Assembly (NCBI RefSeq): GCF_024139115.2
Contig: NC_085140.1
Coordinates: forward strand, 103,924,988 to 103,988,987
Direction: 5' to 3'
DNA: 64,000 bases
From: Armigeres subalbatus
Taxonomy: Eukaryota > Arthropoda > Insecta > Diptera > Culicidae
Part shown: piece by piece, positions 11,633-22,600 of the stretch
How positions within the stretch are numbered: the stretch's first letter is position 1
How the letters are laid out: every line of letters begins with the position of its first letter
Notes under the pieces: generated by a model
The model's database searches: none
The model's input: the letters and a program-made list of their open reading frames with translations, nothing else
Told to the model about the DNA's origin: nothing
Program-made: the position numbers and the translations under genes

Positions 11633-11949
11633 GATAGAAAAGAAAAATATTTTTTCTGAGCCTTCAATGGGACCAATTTTCGGCATAGTATCGATTTTTG
11701 TCATATTCTACAAAACCAACGGAATTTGGTCACTTTTTGGCTTGCAATAAGCCTGTTTGATGCTGGATAAAATACTAATGGTCATATAAACTGTATATTC
11801 GTGTCACAGACAAATGGACGTAACACAGATTTCCTGAAATGATGAAAAAAGCGTTACAATATTCAAAATTCTAATGTGAATCATTTTAATACCGCAGTTC
11901 TTAGTTTTGTTGAGTAAAAGTATCGATTCTTTTCTTACTATTGCTTCAG
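11633..11949 (+). other. Upstream or intron sequence of the RYamide gene
   Basis: Sequence between the palindromic element and the first recognised RYa coding exon. It ends in a pyrimidine-rich tract (TTCTTTTCTTACTATTGCTTCAG), a good 3' splice site with AG at 11948-11949. It is probably intronic, because the signal-peptide exon is missing from the adjacent sequence. Confidence 0.6.
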
Positions 11950-12312
11950 ATTTAAACGATAAACGGCCATTCTTCGTTGGCAGTCGGTATGGGCGCTCGC
12001 ACGTGTACGGCGGAAAAGATCTCCGGCAAGTAAATGTGGTACCGCGGAACGATCGTTTCTTCCTGGGATCCCGCTATGGCAAGCGTTCCGACCCGCTCAG
12101 CAAGGAAATCGAAACCGACAACAACAACGGCGCAGAACTGACCTATCTCGCCTGCCTGCACACGGGTATCTCCAATCTTTATCGATGCTATGGGTAAGAT
12201 GGAAATCGAATTGAGAATAAAGTTGAATGCTTTTCAAACTCGCTTTGTATTACATTTTAGAAAGGATCGTGACCAACAGTACTCAGAAGATCTGGATTCA
12301 TCGAGTCCCTAA
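11950..12312 (+). CDS. RYa: RYamide neuropeptide precursor, last two coding exons
   Basis: RYamides are secreted, C-terminally amidated neuropeptides that act through a neuropeptide Y-like GPCR. Exon 11950-12193 follows a strong acceptor and encodes PFFVGSRY after a KR site and before GR, then NDRFFLGSRY after a single Arg and before GKR. The Gly of each is the amide donor. The exon then encodes a conserved-looking Cys-containing tail and ends at a GTAAGAT donor (GT at 12194). Exon 12261-12312 follows TTACATTTTAG and keeps frame, adding about 17 residues rich in Asp/Ser before TAA at 12310. The exon enters in phase 1, so a signal-peptide exon must lie upstream. It was not found near by and may be beyond the palindrome or outside the window. 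The family assignment rests on the two RYamide cores. Confidence 0.88.
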
Positions 12313-13301
12313 AATGAGTCAGCAATCGGACGCAGAAATCCACTCCCGTTATTTCGAATGCCAACATCAACAATCATCACGCTGCTATAGAACAAAACCA
12401 AATGCAATGTTAAAAGACATCTTTCAAGCTACGTATTAACTTAGCTGATCGTTCGTTTGCCTAAGGTGGCCTGTAAGGTCCCCCAGCTATGCTCCGCTTG
12501 CTGAATAGAGATTCAAACGAATGTCTGAAGTTGATCGACTTCATACTGTTAACTTCAAATAAGATCAACTTCAAGCATCGATCAAGGCTGGGTGATTTCT
12601 ATTCAGCAACCTAGAGCTATGAGCCTTCTTTTTTATTGTTATTTGAGTTTTCTAAACAATTGTTACGTAGAATAATGTTAAACCACATTATCAGATGATC
12701 CGATGTGAGAAAACACGCACTGACTGTCGGTTGAAGCTTATTACTGTTTTTAAAGTGAATATTTATGTACTTAGATATTTTTGAAAATTGTTGCAAATAA
12801 ATGGAAAAGACAAAAAATAACTGTAACAGACTTTACATTGTACAGTTATCGAAATCATTGTGATTATACAGCCAACCTTTAAATACAGCATATGGAATTT
12901 AACAAAAGTCAGCTTATACATATTATAATGATCCCTTATTCACTATCAGAACTTTGAAATGCACAAAGTGTATATCCATATAAAATACTTCGAAAATTGA
13001 TTACGAAACAAGTCCTACCTGTAAATGCACTGTTCTTGAATGAGGTGGAAACAAGCGAAAATTCATTAAGTGAAAATGCTTTGTAAATAAATCATATTTG
13101 CTATAGAGTCCGAAACAGTGTATTTATTTCAACGAATATTATGGCAAATAAGGCGGATTAAGTAGGAGTTGGCGTAACCACTGGAAGGGGGCACTATGGG
13201 CCACATGACCCACTAAATCGAATATTTTCCTTGAAATTTAATTACCTATGTATGCCAAAATTGTTCTAAAAAACCCTGATTAATCCACCTAGCGGTGATG
13301 G
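12313..13301 (+). other. Probable RYa 3' untranslated region, then intergenic
   Basis: The stretch follows the RYa stop codon. AATAAA-type signals appear near 12797 and 13087, either of which could end the transcript. Nothing else is recognised up to the TIR element. Confidence 0.4.
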
Positions 13302-13831
13302 TGCCTTTCTCGTGCATTATTAAAATAGTATTTTGGCCATTACTCTTGATCCCATAGTCCGATCTGGCCAATTTTCAATAGGAAATCATGGGAGAGTATT
13401 CTGCGTCGAATGCAACTTGTTGCGAGTAAATCGATTAAGAATAAGTGCCTGAAAAATGAGTGACATTTTTTTACTCAATTTTTCTATAAAAAAGTGGTAT
13501 TTTGGCCATAACTTCCGAGCCCATAGTCCGATATGACCAATTTTCAATAGGAAACAATGGTAGAGTATCCTGCGTCGAATGCAACTTGTTGCGAGTAAAT
13601 CTGTTAAGGATAAGTGCCTGAAAAATGAGTGACATTTTTTTACTTAATTTTTCTAAAAAAAGTGATATTTTGGCCATAACTTCCGAGCCCATAGTCCGAT
13701 ATGACCAATTTTCAATAGGAAACAATGGTAGAGTATCCTGTGTCGAATGCAACTTGTTGCGAGTAAATTGGTTTAGGATAAGTGCCTGAAAAATGAGTGA
13801 CATTTTTTTTGAGTGGGTGCGCACAGACACA

Positions 13832-13904
<73 letters not shown>

Positions 13905-14037
13905 ACAGACATCACCTCAATTCGTCGAGCTGAGTCGATCGGTATATAACACTATGGGTCTCCGGGCCTTCTATAAAAAGTTTGTTTTTGGAGCGATCAT
14001 ATAGCCTTTACCGTATACTTAGTATACGAGAAAGGCA
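13302..14037. mobile_element. TIR element with internal 168-bp tandem repeats
   Basis: Inverted ends TGCCTTTCTCGT (13302-13313) and ACGAGAAAGGCA (14026-14037) bound 736 bp. Inside are three tandem copies, period about 168, starting near 13335, 13504 and 13672. Each contains CCATAGTCCGAT, AATTTTCAATAGGAAA and GCAACTTGTTGCGAGTAAAT. They are followed by a (CA)n tract and a tail with ACTATGGGTCTCCGGGCC. No transposase is present. The sequence TTAATCCACCTAGCGGTGATG just before the left end may belong to the same family. Confidence 0.75.
13826..13912. repeat. (CA)n microsatellite
   Basis: About 40 CA dinucleotides with a few CATA interruptions, located between the tandem repeats and the tail of the surrounding element. 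It produces spurious Cys-Val and His-Thr open frames. Confidence 0.98.
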
Positions 14038-14040
14038 AAA

Positions 14041-14722
14041 CAGATTTTCCTAGAATTTTTTAGAGTTTTATTTTTATTTTTATTTTTTGAGAAATCTACA
14101 AATTTCTTTGGAAATTCTAAAAAAGTATCCGAATTTCCTTTGCAAAATCTTTCTAAAACCTTTTAGGTTTTGGAAATTTGTTCGAGATTTGTTAAATTCA
14201 TTCTGAAATTTCTCCTGGATTTTCCTTTATATTTTTTTTCTAAAAATCCTTCAGAAATTCTTTCCACTCCAGGAATAATTTAGAAAATTACACCATAAAT
14301 TCCTTTTGACATTCCTCCAGTAATTTCTTCGGAAAATCCTTTAAAAGGCCTTTATGAATTTATTCCGAAATTCCATTCGAACTTACTTTTAGTGCTTTTA
14401 CTTTTATTAAAACTATACAAAACCTGCAGGAATTATTCCGGAAGTATAGATGGAAGATTTTTCATATTCATAAAAAAAAACTTCTGTGTGAATTTCTGAA
14501 GAGATTTCCGAAAGAATTCCTAATAGGAATATCCGAAGGTCTTAAGGTATTTCTAATTAAATTTCTGGCGAAATGTTCGAAGGAATTACTGGTTGAAATT
14601 CTGAAGAAAATCCCAAGAGAAATTTCAAGGGAATCCCAAGATTTTTTTCTTTATATTTTCGAAAAATATTTCTTAAGGAGTTACTGGAAGAATTTGTTAA
14701 ATAAAATCTTGAAATAATTGCT
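14041..14722. repeat. Degenerate GAATTCC-type minisatellite
   Basis: Diverged TTCCGAAGGAATT-like units with the same character as 1-1310. No gene. Confidence 0.65.
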
Positions 14723-14727
14723 GATCT

Positions 14728-14993
14728 TTTTCTTATTGGCATTACACTTGGCATTACATCTCCCACTGGGACATTGCCGCTGCGCAGTGTGGTGTTCATT
14801 TAGCAGTTCCACAGTTATTAACTGCGAAGATTTCAAGCCAAGTTACCATTCTGCATTTGTATATCATGAGGCTAACACGAGGACACTTTTACGCCCAGGA
14901 AGGTCGAGAGAATTTCCAACCCGAAAATTTGCTAGACCGAACCGGGAATCGGTCCCAGCCACCTTCAGCACGGTATTGCTTTGTAGTCGTTTG
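14728..14993 (-). mobile_element. Feilai-type SINE, minus strand, head truncated
   Basis: Read on the minus strand, this matches the body of the SINE at 22601, including GTTAATAACTGTGGAACTGC, the CCCAGTGGGAGATGTAATGCC tail equivalent and part of the tRNA-related head up to CAAAGCAATACCGTGCTGAAG. The A-box portion of the head is missing at about 14993. The copy lies within minisatellite. Confidence 0.8.
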
Positions 14994-15004
14994 TAGTCGT
15001 ATTC

Positions 15005-16005
15005 TTTAAGGAATTACTAAAAGATTTTCCGAAAGAAATTCTAAAAGAATTTCCAAAGAAATCCCAAAAAGAATTTGTATAGGAATTCTTGAAGGGATCC
15101 TTGTAAGAATTTTCGAAGGAATTTCTGGATAAATTTTCGAACGGTATTTCCGAAAATAATTTGGACTTGCTAAGGAATTTCTAAAATTCCTGAAGCAATT
15201 TCCGAAAGATTTTCAAAAAAAATCCCCAAGAGAATTTCGAAAGCAATTTCCGTCAATCTTAAATTTCTGCTAGAATAGTTTTGGACATTCCTCCAAGAAT
15301 TCTTTTGGATTTTCTTGGGATTTCATCTGAAAATCCTTCGGAAACTACTTCGGAGATAAATCCAAAAATTCCTTTTGGATCATAATATTACTTCGAAGTT
15401 TCAAAGAAGGAATAATAATAATAATAAATCGAAATTCATTCGGAAATTTCGAATTCTTTTGAGATTTTTTTTCAGTACCTACAACACATACGGAAATTGT
15501 TTTAGGAATACCTTCGCAAATTGATTCAAGAACTTCTTCGGAATATATTTTAAGGATTCTGCCAGTACTTTCTCAAAAAATCCCTTCGGAAACTATAAGA
15601 AGAAAATTCCTTCGAAATTTTCCTCAAGAATTTCTTCAGAACTTTCTCCAGAAAGTCTTTCGAAAATTCGAAATTCCTTCGGCCATTCCTCCGGGTTGTT
15701 TTAGCAACTCTCACAAAAAATCCAATAGGCATCCGGAATTTCCTTTGAGCATTCACAAATCTCTTCACAAAATCCTTTAGAAAACTTTTAGGGATCCTTC
15801 GTAAATTTCATTTGGATATTATTATGAGAATTCATTCGAGAATTTTTGAATGAATTCTTGAAGGAATTTCCGAAGAACAACCTGAATAGATTTTGAACAA
15901 GAATTTCTAAACGAATTATTGAAGGAATCCATGAAAAAAAATCAATGGAATTTCCAAACAAAGACCTATTGAAATTTTCATATAAATTTCTAGATTTCCA
16001 CATCA
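15005..16005. repeat. Degenerate GAATTCC-type minisatellite
   Basis: Diverged repeat units on both strands. A short (ATA)n run lies near 15409. No supported gene. Confidence 0.65.
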
Positions 16006-16007
16006 TA

Positions 16008-16952
16008 GGGTATCCAATCATGGTTTGAACTAGTGAAAAGCGTATCATGGTTTGAACCATTTTGAAATCAGTAGAAATTACCATCTCATTGGCAGGAAAT
16101 GAACCTAAAACAGTATGAATGGCATATTTAGGTATACTGAAAGTGATAGAGTTTATTTAAACATTCGTACATATTGTTTAAGTAATAAAATAAAGCGATT
16201 TTAAAACGTTCTGAATTTGCGCTAAATCCCCCCCACCAGTGGCATAATTTCCAAATGCTCGTAAAGGACGCATTTTATGACACAGGAGTGAGATCAATAT
16301 ATCAAAAGAACGCTATTTTTATCTGTAATCGATTGACATCATCATACAATTGAGAAACAGTTTTAAATAGTTAAAATAGTAACATTTATACAAGGTAAAA
16401 ACTGATCATGGTTTGAACTAAATTCGTACCATGCTTTGAACTTGTAAATGCAGTCATGTTCTGCTGCTGTCCGCTGCATGCGCCTAGCAGGAGCATTTTG
16501 TTTACATTTTCAATATGAAAAAATCGCAATTTTCATATCGATAATTTAGAAGATTTTCACACGTTTCGAGTTACTAATCTAATGCGAGAAGATGAATAGT
16601 AAAACAAATTTGCTTTTCTATAGATTTCCTCATCGATTCATGCATGTGATTAGTATTATATTTAGGAGCTGCTGGCTGCTGCAGTAGTTCAAACCATGGT
16701 ACGAATTTAGTTCAAACCATGAGCAGTGTAGTTCAAACCAGGGTCGAATCAAAGTTATGTAATTATTAAGTTTATTCAATGAAACTAAGCATAAATATGT
16801 GCACCCAGGATGTTTTTAGAAAGATAATGAACTAAGCTTCCATATAAACTAGAAATCGCAGTTCTAACATGTCCCTTTAATTAAATAAATCATCTTTGTT
16901 TTGTGGGCTCATCTGAAACCCGCCATTTGGTTCAAACCATGATTGGATACCC
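16008..16952. mobile_element. TA-flanked DNA element with GGGTATCC ends, intact copy
   Basis: 945 bp with inverted ends GGGTATCCAATCATGG...GAAC and the complement ending GATTGGATACCC, flanked by TA on both sides. The 12-mer CATGGTTTGAAC or a one-mismatch form occurs four times forward in the left half and four times reversed in the right half. That layout looks like an array of transposase-binding sites. No coding capacity, so non-autonomous. A second, heavily interrupted copy is at 22427-26071. Confidence 0.88.
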
Positions 16953-17006
16953 TACTACTTCCATCATCATACTTCTTCGAATATTCCCAAGAATTCGTTG
17001 GGAATT

Positions 17007-17090
17007 CTTCTTCTTCTTCTTATTGGCATTCCATCCCCACACTGGGACAAAGCCGCCTCGCAGCTTAGTGTTCATTTAGCACTTCCACAG
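17007..17090 (-). mobile_element. 5'-truncated Feilai SINE with 13-bp target duplication
   Basis: The (TTC)n-ATTGGCATT start is the reversed SINE tail. The body matches the 3' 80 bases of the SINE at 22601. The duplicated target TTCGTTGGGAATT is present at 16994-17006 and 17091-17103. This is direct evidence of retrotransposition with 5' truncation. Confidence 0.92.
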
Positions 17091-17110
17091 TTCGTTGGGA
17101 ATTACTTCGT

Positions 17111-17221
17111 AAATTTCTCGCTTAACTTTTCAAAAGGACCTAAGTAACATTTTTTTCATGAATTAATTTGATCAAGCAATCAACAGAATAACATGAAAGT
17201 TTTTGATTGCAGTATTCATCC
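17111..17221. mobile_element. Partial copy of the hairpin MITE at 59357-59519
   Basis: TTTCTCGCTTAACTTTTCAA...GGACCTAAGTAAC...TTTTTTTCATG matches the left arm of the MITE at 59357 and continues through its loop (AACATGAAAG...TTGATTGCAGTATTCA). The right arm is missing. Confidence 0.7.
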
Positions 17222-17697
17222 AGGATAAATTTATTCAATAGGGTAAAACGACCTATTATGGTCAAGCACCGTGTCAAAACAAAATTGATTTCAAAAAATA
17301 TTTATAAATTACCTGTTGGTCTTTTTCCACATTGCAGTAATCGAATGCTCGTTAACTATAGATTCGTAAATATTACGTCAATTGTACTAAACTTATGTTG
17401 TTTTATTTTTATCACAATAAAAACAAACTACCGCAATAATAGGACGCAGTTGCCGTTGTATGTTTACGACATTTTTCCAAGGTCAGTCCTATTGTTGCGG
17501 TATTGCATGTAATTCTTATGGAAATCGATACCTCGATCGATACCACAACAATAGGATTATTAACGTGATTTTTCATCTTTTAAAAATAAGTTCGTCACGG
17601 CTAATAGATCCATTAGAAATACTTTCAAAAAATCTTCAAGTAATCGGAGACGAGCCAGCCTCGGGCTGAAAGTCTCCTTAATAAAGAAACAATAAAA
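17222..17697 (+). mobile_element. Possible 3' end of a non-LTR element with terminal hairpin
   Basis: The segment ends at 17647-17697 in a strong hairpin: GAGAC...AGCC...GGCT...GTCTC. It is followed by CTTAATAAAGAAACAATAAAAAAAA, i.e. a structured 3' end plus an A-rich tail as in retrotransposed RNA. The sequence upstream has no recognisable reverse transcriptase. It could also be the retrocopied 3' end of a transcript. Confidence 0.4.
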
Positions 17698-17890
17698 AAA
17701 AATCTTCTAGACATTCTTTTGCAAATTTCTTCGAAAATTTGTCTAAGAATTCTTTTTGAAACACCTCCAGAAATTCCTTTAGCAATACTCTCAGAAATTC
17801 TTTCAGGTCTTCCACCAGAAATTTCATACCCTCGGCTCCCGTAATTCCGCCAGAAATTCTTTCAGGAATTTCCGAACGAATTCCTAAAGA
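17698..17890. repeat. Degenerate GAATTCC-type minisatellite
   Basis: Short field of diverged units between the A-rich tail and the CGATATAACGTA repeats. Confidence 0.55.
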
Positions 17891-17892
17891 TA

Positions 17893-17990
17893 CAGGTAAT
17901 CTTCGATATAACGTACCCCCGATATAACGTACACTCGATATAACGTCACTCGATATAGCGTACATTCTTCCCCGTTATAGCGTACACTTT
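17893..17990. repeat. CGATATAACGTAC direct repeats, pogo-like end
   Basis: CAGGTAATCTTCGATATAACG is followed by three or four near copies of CGATATAACGTACAC (17904-17990). Pogo/Tigger-type elements often begin CAG and carry such repeats. No matching right end was identified. Confidence 0.4.
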
Positions 17991-18327
17991 GAAAAATAAT
18001 TTTAATTTGGGTAGTTATTACAAAATAATTTACTTAATTGTTATGATCATTCATGTAGGGATGACATTATTGTTTGGAGTCTAATTTTATCAGCCAGAGG
18101 CATTAATTAATGTTTTCATCAGTTTGCACTATCCTCATAATTCTCCCGTGGTATTGGATGATATTGAGTTTATGAGGTGTTAGGCATATTCTATGGACAA
18201 ATGTCTAGTGGATATTAGACAAAGTCAAAATTGATGACGGGTTGTTATCAAGTCTAAGACAGCCAACATTGAGTAAATTATTGGTATTGTAGATCCAGGC
18301 TTGAAATTTGTACCAGATCATCTGGAT
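17991..18327. other. No recognised feature
   Basis: AT-rich interval between the CGATATAACG repeats and the following MITE. It may be the interior of the same pogo-like element. Confidence 0.3.
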
Positions 18328-18331
18328 TTTG

Positions 18332-18522
18332 TTTTTACGCGATTTACATTTTCTCAATTTTCCACTCATCCTAAATGTTTAACTTATATTAATTATCATG
18401 TGATTTTTCTTTGTTTTATTCTGGATTTTTTGAAACATGTTGCGAAGAGTTTGGTGGCAAATTGAAGTCACACGATCAAAAATACGAGCGAAAAAAAATC
18501 GTGTAAAAACAAAATCCTGTGT
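18332..18522. mobile_element. MITE of the 52234-52431 family
   Basis: CTGGATTTTGTTTTTACGCG at the left is inverted at the right as CGTGTAAAAACAAAATCCTG. The middle (TTACATTTTCTCAATTTTCC...) is the reverse complement of the MITE inside the NAC alpha intron. About 190 bp. Confidence 0.75.
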
Positions 18523-19290
18523 ATTTAATTATTCCTAGAGGTAATTCCTGGAGGAGTTCCCAAATTAATGTCTGGCGCATTTTGTGGTAGAATTCCTGTA
18601 GAAAATTCTGCAAGAATTTCCGAATCAATTCTTGAAAAAAAAATCTGATTAAATTCATGAAGGAATTAAAAAAAAATTGAACAAATTTTTGTAAAGAATT
18701 CGTGAAGTAATTTCTGGAGGAATATTTTTAAAAAATCCACTGGAATTTCCAAAGCAATAAAAAAATATTCTGATGGAGTTTCCTGAATGCATTTTTTATC
18801 AATTTCTAAAGGAATTAAGGAAGGAACTCCAAAGATGAAATTCCTACAGGAATTCCTTCTGAAATTTCTTCAGGAACTCCTTCCAGAATTCCTTCTGGAA
18901 TTGTTCTATCTGAAATTTCTTCTGGATTTTCTTCGGAAGTAGCCCTAGGTAGTTGTTCTTTCGGAAAATGCACCAGTAATTTATTCAAAAATTCCTACAA
19001 AAAGCCTTTGAAGATTACTCCAGGAATTTATTTGGCGGTTCCCGGAGGGATTTCTTCAAAACATCCTTCAGAAATGAATCCAGTAATTAGGTCAGGTCCA
19101 GACATTAGGTCAATACTTCTACATCGAATTATTTCTTCAATTTCTTTCAAGAAAATACAAAGACCTCCTAAAATTCCTGCGAGAATTCCTTCGGAAACTC
19201 CTTGAGCAATACTTTTAGAAATTATTCCAGAAATTTCTCAAAAAATTCTAGAATAAAATTCAAAGAAACTCCTGAGTAATTTCTAAACGA
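18523..19290. repeat. Degenerate GAATTCC-type minisatellite
   Basis: Diverged units as elsewhere. No gene. Confidence 0.65.
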
Positions 19291-19625
19291 AGTGTTGGTT
19301 ATGTTATGTGATGAGTGTTGCCTAGAACTTCATGAAAATGCAGTCTAATGCGTGAATTGTTTGTGAATGGCTGGTAGGACTCTATATGTATAGGTGACAT
19401 TTTAACATCTCATCAAGCTGTCAGTGGTAATGTGACAAATGCAGTCCAACCACCTAAGGCAATTGCGGATCCATCACACTCATTCATATTATTCTTTTTT
19501 CTAAAGCACGTGCACGTGTGAGCAACAACTCACAGTCTATGTTTAATTTAATCTGGAGATCAGTGGATATATTTGCATACTTTATAAATATTCTGTCTAT
19601 CTAAAATGAAAAAAAAAATAGTGCA
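19291..19625. other. No recognised feature
   Basis: Short interval between minisatellite fields. Nothing was supported. Confidence 0.35.
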
Positions 19626-20740
19626 ACTTTCCATGGATTCCGCCGAGAATCTTCCAAGAATTCTGATGAGAATCCTTTAGTGATCCTAACTGGAATGTTC
19701 CAAGGACTCCAACGGGAATCTCTAAATATTTCGACATGAATCCTGCAAGAATACCGATGGGAGCCTCAAGGTATCATGAAGAGAATCCACCGGAGATTTC
19801 GGAGGGAATGTTTCAGGAATTCCAACGGAAAAATTTCAAGGATTCCGACGAGAATGTACCAGGGATCCTTCACCCTCCAGGAATTTCGACGGGAATATTT
19901 CAGGAATTTGAAGGGGAATATTCCAGGTATTTCGTCGAAAACCCTCCAGGAATTCCAATATGATGGTTCCATGTATCTCATGAGCAATGTTCCAGGGATG
20001 AAGACGCATATCGTCGAAGGATTCCGAAGCAATCCGTCGAAGGACTTCGAAGCAAAATCGTCGAGCGACTCCGAATTAATCCTTCAGTTATTTCGAAAAG
20101 AATCCTCCAGCGATCCCGAAGGGAATCCTTCAAGGATGTTGAAGCAAATCGTTGAGGGATTCCGATGCAAATCATCAAAGGATTTCGAAGCAAATCGTCG
20201 AATGGTTCCAAAAAAAATCGTTAAGGGACTCTGAACAAAATCTATGAGAAATTCTGAAGCAAACCGTCGATGTATTCCGAAACGAAACGTCGAATGATTC
20301 TGAAGCAATTCTTCGCGGGATTCCGAAGCTAATCGTCAGCTGGATTCCTAATCGTCTAGAGATCACAACGCAGATCATTTGCAAAACGTCGAGAGACTCT
20401 GAATTAAATCTTCAAAGGATTACGAAGCAAATCGACGAAGGATTCTGATTTATCAAGGAGTTCCTAAACCAATCTTAAAACGAATCTGGAGATATTCCGG
20501 AGCAAATGAATTTTAAAGGTTATTTTTCACAGATTCCCAAGGGTATTGCTTAACAATACTGAAAAGAATCCAGTAGGAATTCTTCTGGATTACGATTGGA
20601 ATACTTCGATGAATCCGAAAAGAATTCTTTAAAGATTGAATTGAGAATTCTACTCGGATTCTGATGAGAATCCTTCTCGGATGCTGATGGGAATCTTTCT
20701 CAGAATTCAGAAACAAGTTAATTTTTCTTCCACTCATTTC
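19626..20740. repeat. GGATTCCGA-type minisatellite field
   Basis: Units such as AAGGATTCCGAAGCAAATCGTCG recur every 25-40 bases. This is a subtype distinct from GGAATTTCC, with GATTCCGA and TCGTCGA cores. Overlapping frames on both strands all show the same Ser/Arg/Ile repetitive composition and are artefacts. Confidence 0.7.
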
Positions 20741-20849
20741 GTTAAGTATTATAGAGTGAATAGGAGAGATAGCTCTTTAGTCTTCAAACTTTTTCGGTAA
20801 TTCATTATGCTATGTGTTGAAAACTGATATCACTGCTAACTAACTTTTC

Positions 20850-21705
20850 AAATCCTAGGGGGGCTAATTTTTTTCAAGGGAGGGCTAAGCCCCCCTAGCC
20901 CCCCTTATTTACGCCAATGGTTTTCCCAGTACTTAGCAACTGCAGTAGAGCAGAGCATGATTAGCCTCCACCACCCTATAAGACCGCATCCAACCACTCA
21001 TTATAGTCCTCCAACCCAACACCAAAGGGCCAGAAGCACCTTCGTTAAGTAGTCATTAAGTGGTGGTGTAATTGGGTCCATACTATGAGACGAGGTGACT
21101 GACCTGGACTAGGAGGTCATAACCCTGGGATCCGGTCCCCATTCCAAAGAATTTCGAAGCGAACGGATGTTACAAAGTTGGAAGTTGAAGAGTAGAGAAG
21201 AAAGTGTGTGGAACAAGAGAAGGCGTTGAGGACAACCCCACTGTTTTTGGGTTGAAAACCCCATCAAGAACCGCCGTCATTCCCTGGGTCCGTAGTCAGC
21301 GTAATCCGGCATTGTTCCCGGCTATAGTCCATCAGCCTTCGTATTGGTCGAGTTGCAACGAAGCAAGCAGCGAGTAAAATCGGCGATACCATCGGTAAGC
21401 CCACAGCGAAAAGAGTTGCTCGCTGCCGGGTCGTCGGCCACAGAAGGAAGGAAGGAAGCAGAGGAATGAAAGAAACAGAGTGGTGCAGTGCTGCCAGGAA
21501 GAGGGGCTCTAAAGACAGGTTAACTAGCTTTAAGAGAAAGGGAAGACAGAAGTGAATAAAGTGTCGCAAAGTGAAGCTCTGTGGTTTCCCCTGCATTTGA
21601 TTGCGTGACTTTCCTGTCCGCGAATTGCTTGAGGTGAGCGTGCCGACCCTGAGGGCATTGGTTCAGAGAGTCTCAGGGTAGCGCTGGGAATACTTACCCG
21701 ATAAT
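20850..21705. other. Unclassified GC-richer unit, possibly a decayed LTR
   Basis: The base composition changes sharply from the surrounding minisatellite. Features include a CCCCCCTAGCCCCCC run near 20900, an AATAAAGTG signal near 21554 and a TGTTACAAAG start near 21169, which would fit an LTR-like R/U5 layout. No paired LTR, primer-binding site or target duplication could be shown. Confidence 0.3.
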
Positions 21706-21709
21706 TACA

Positions 21710-22400
21710 AATTCATGAAGGATTTTTAAATTGAGCTCCTGAAGGAACTTCCGAAATTCTTAGATTTCTCCTCGAATTTGTTTATGCATTGCTTCAAGAT
21801 TTCCTTCAGGAATTCCCCCAGGGATTTCTTTGAAAAATCCTCCGGAAACAACTTCGGAAATAAATCTAAAAATCATTTTTAAATTCCTCCTCAATGTTTC
21901 TTCGAAAATTGAAAGAATCAATTTTGAGAATTACTTCAGAATCTGCCTCAGGAGTTCCTTCGGAATTCAAAACTTCCTCTTGAAATTCTTTCGGAAATTC
22001 TTCGAATCATTCATTTTGAAATTTATTCACGAATTCCTTTTAAACATTCTACGGAAATACCTTCCGAAACTCCTTTAGAAATATCTACGAAAAATATTTT
22101 AGTAATTTTTTCGGATATTTCTTCGAAAATTCCTTGAGGGATTCATTCAGGAATTCCTTTACAAATTCCTTCAGAAAATTATTAATGTTTTTGTAAATTC
22201 GCGTAGGAATTTATTCGGAAGTCGCTTCAGAACTTTTTTTTTGAATTTATTTAAGAGTTCCTTCAGGAATTCCCCCGGAAATCCCTATTGAATTTCTTTC
22301 ACAAATACCTTACGAAATTTCTACAGAAATTCCTGTTAGCCTTGAACTTAATTTCTGAATTAAAAAAAACGTTGAAAGAAATAAAAAACAGGCTTTTCTA
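21710..22400. repeat. Degenerate GAATTCC-type minisatellite
   Basis: Diverged units up to the second GGGTATCC element. No gene. Confidence 0.65.
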
Positions 22401-22600
22401 AAAGTACTCAAGAAGATCCTATAGTAGGGTATCCAATCATGGTTTGAACTAGTGAAAAGCGTATCATGGTTTGAACCATTTTGAAATCAGTACAAATTAC
22501 CATCTCATTGGCAGGAAATGAACCTAAATAGTATGAATGGCATATTTAGGTATACTGGAAGTAATAGAGTTTATATAAACATTTGTACATATTGTTTAAG

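Noticed and set aside
13471..14004. Cys-Val and His-Thr repeat proteins
   Set aside because: They read through the (CA)n microsatellite and the 168-bp tandem repeats.
20941..21700. Confident solo LTR call
   Set aside because: An AATAAA signal and a composition change are present, but no TG...CA boundaries with a target duplication could be shown.
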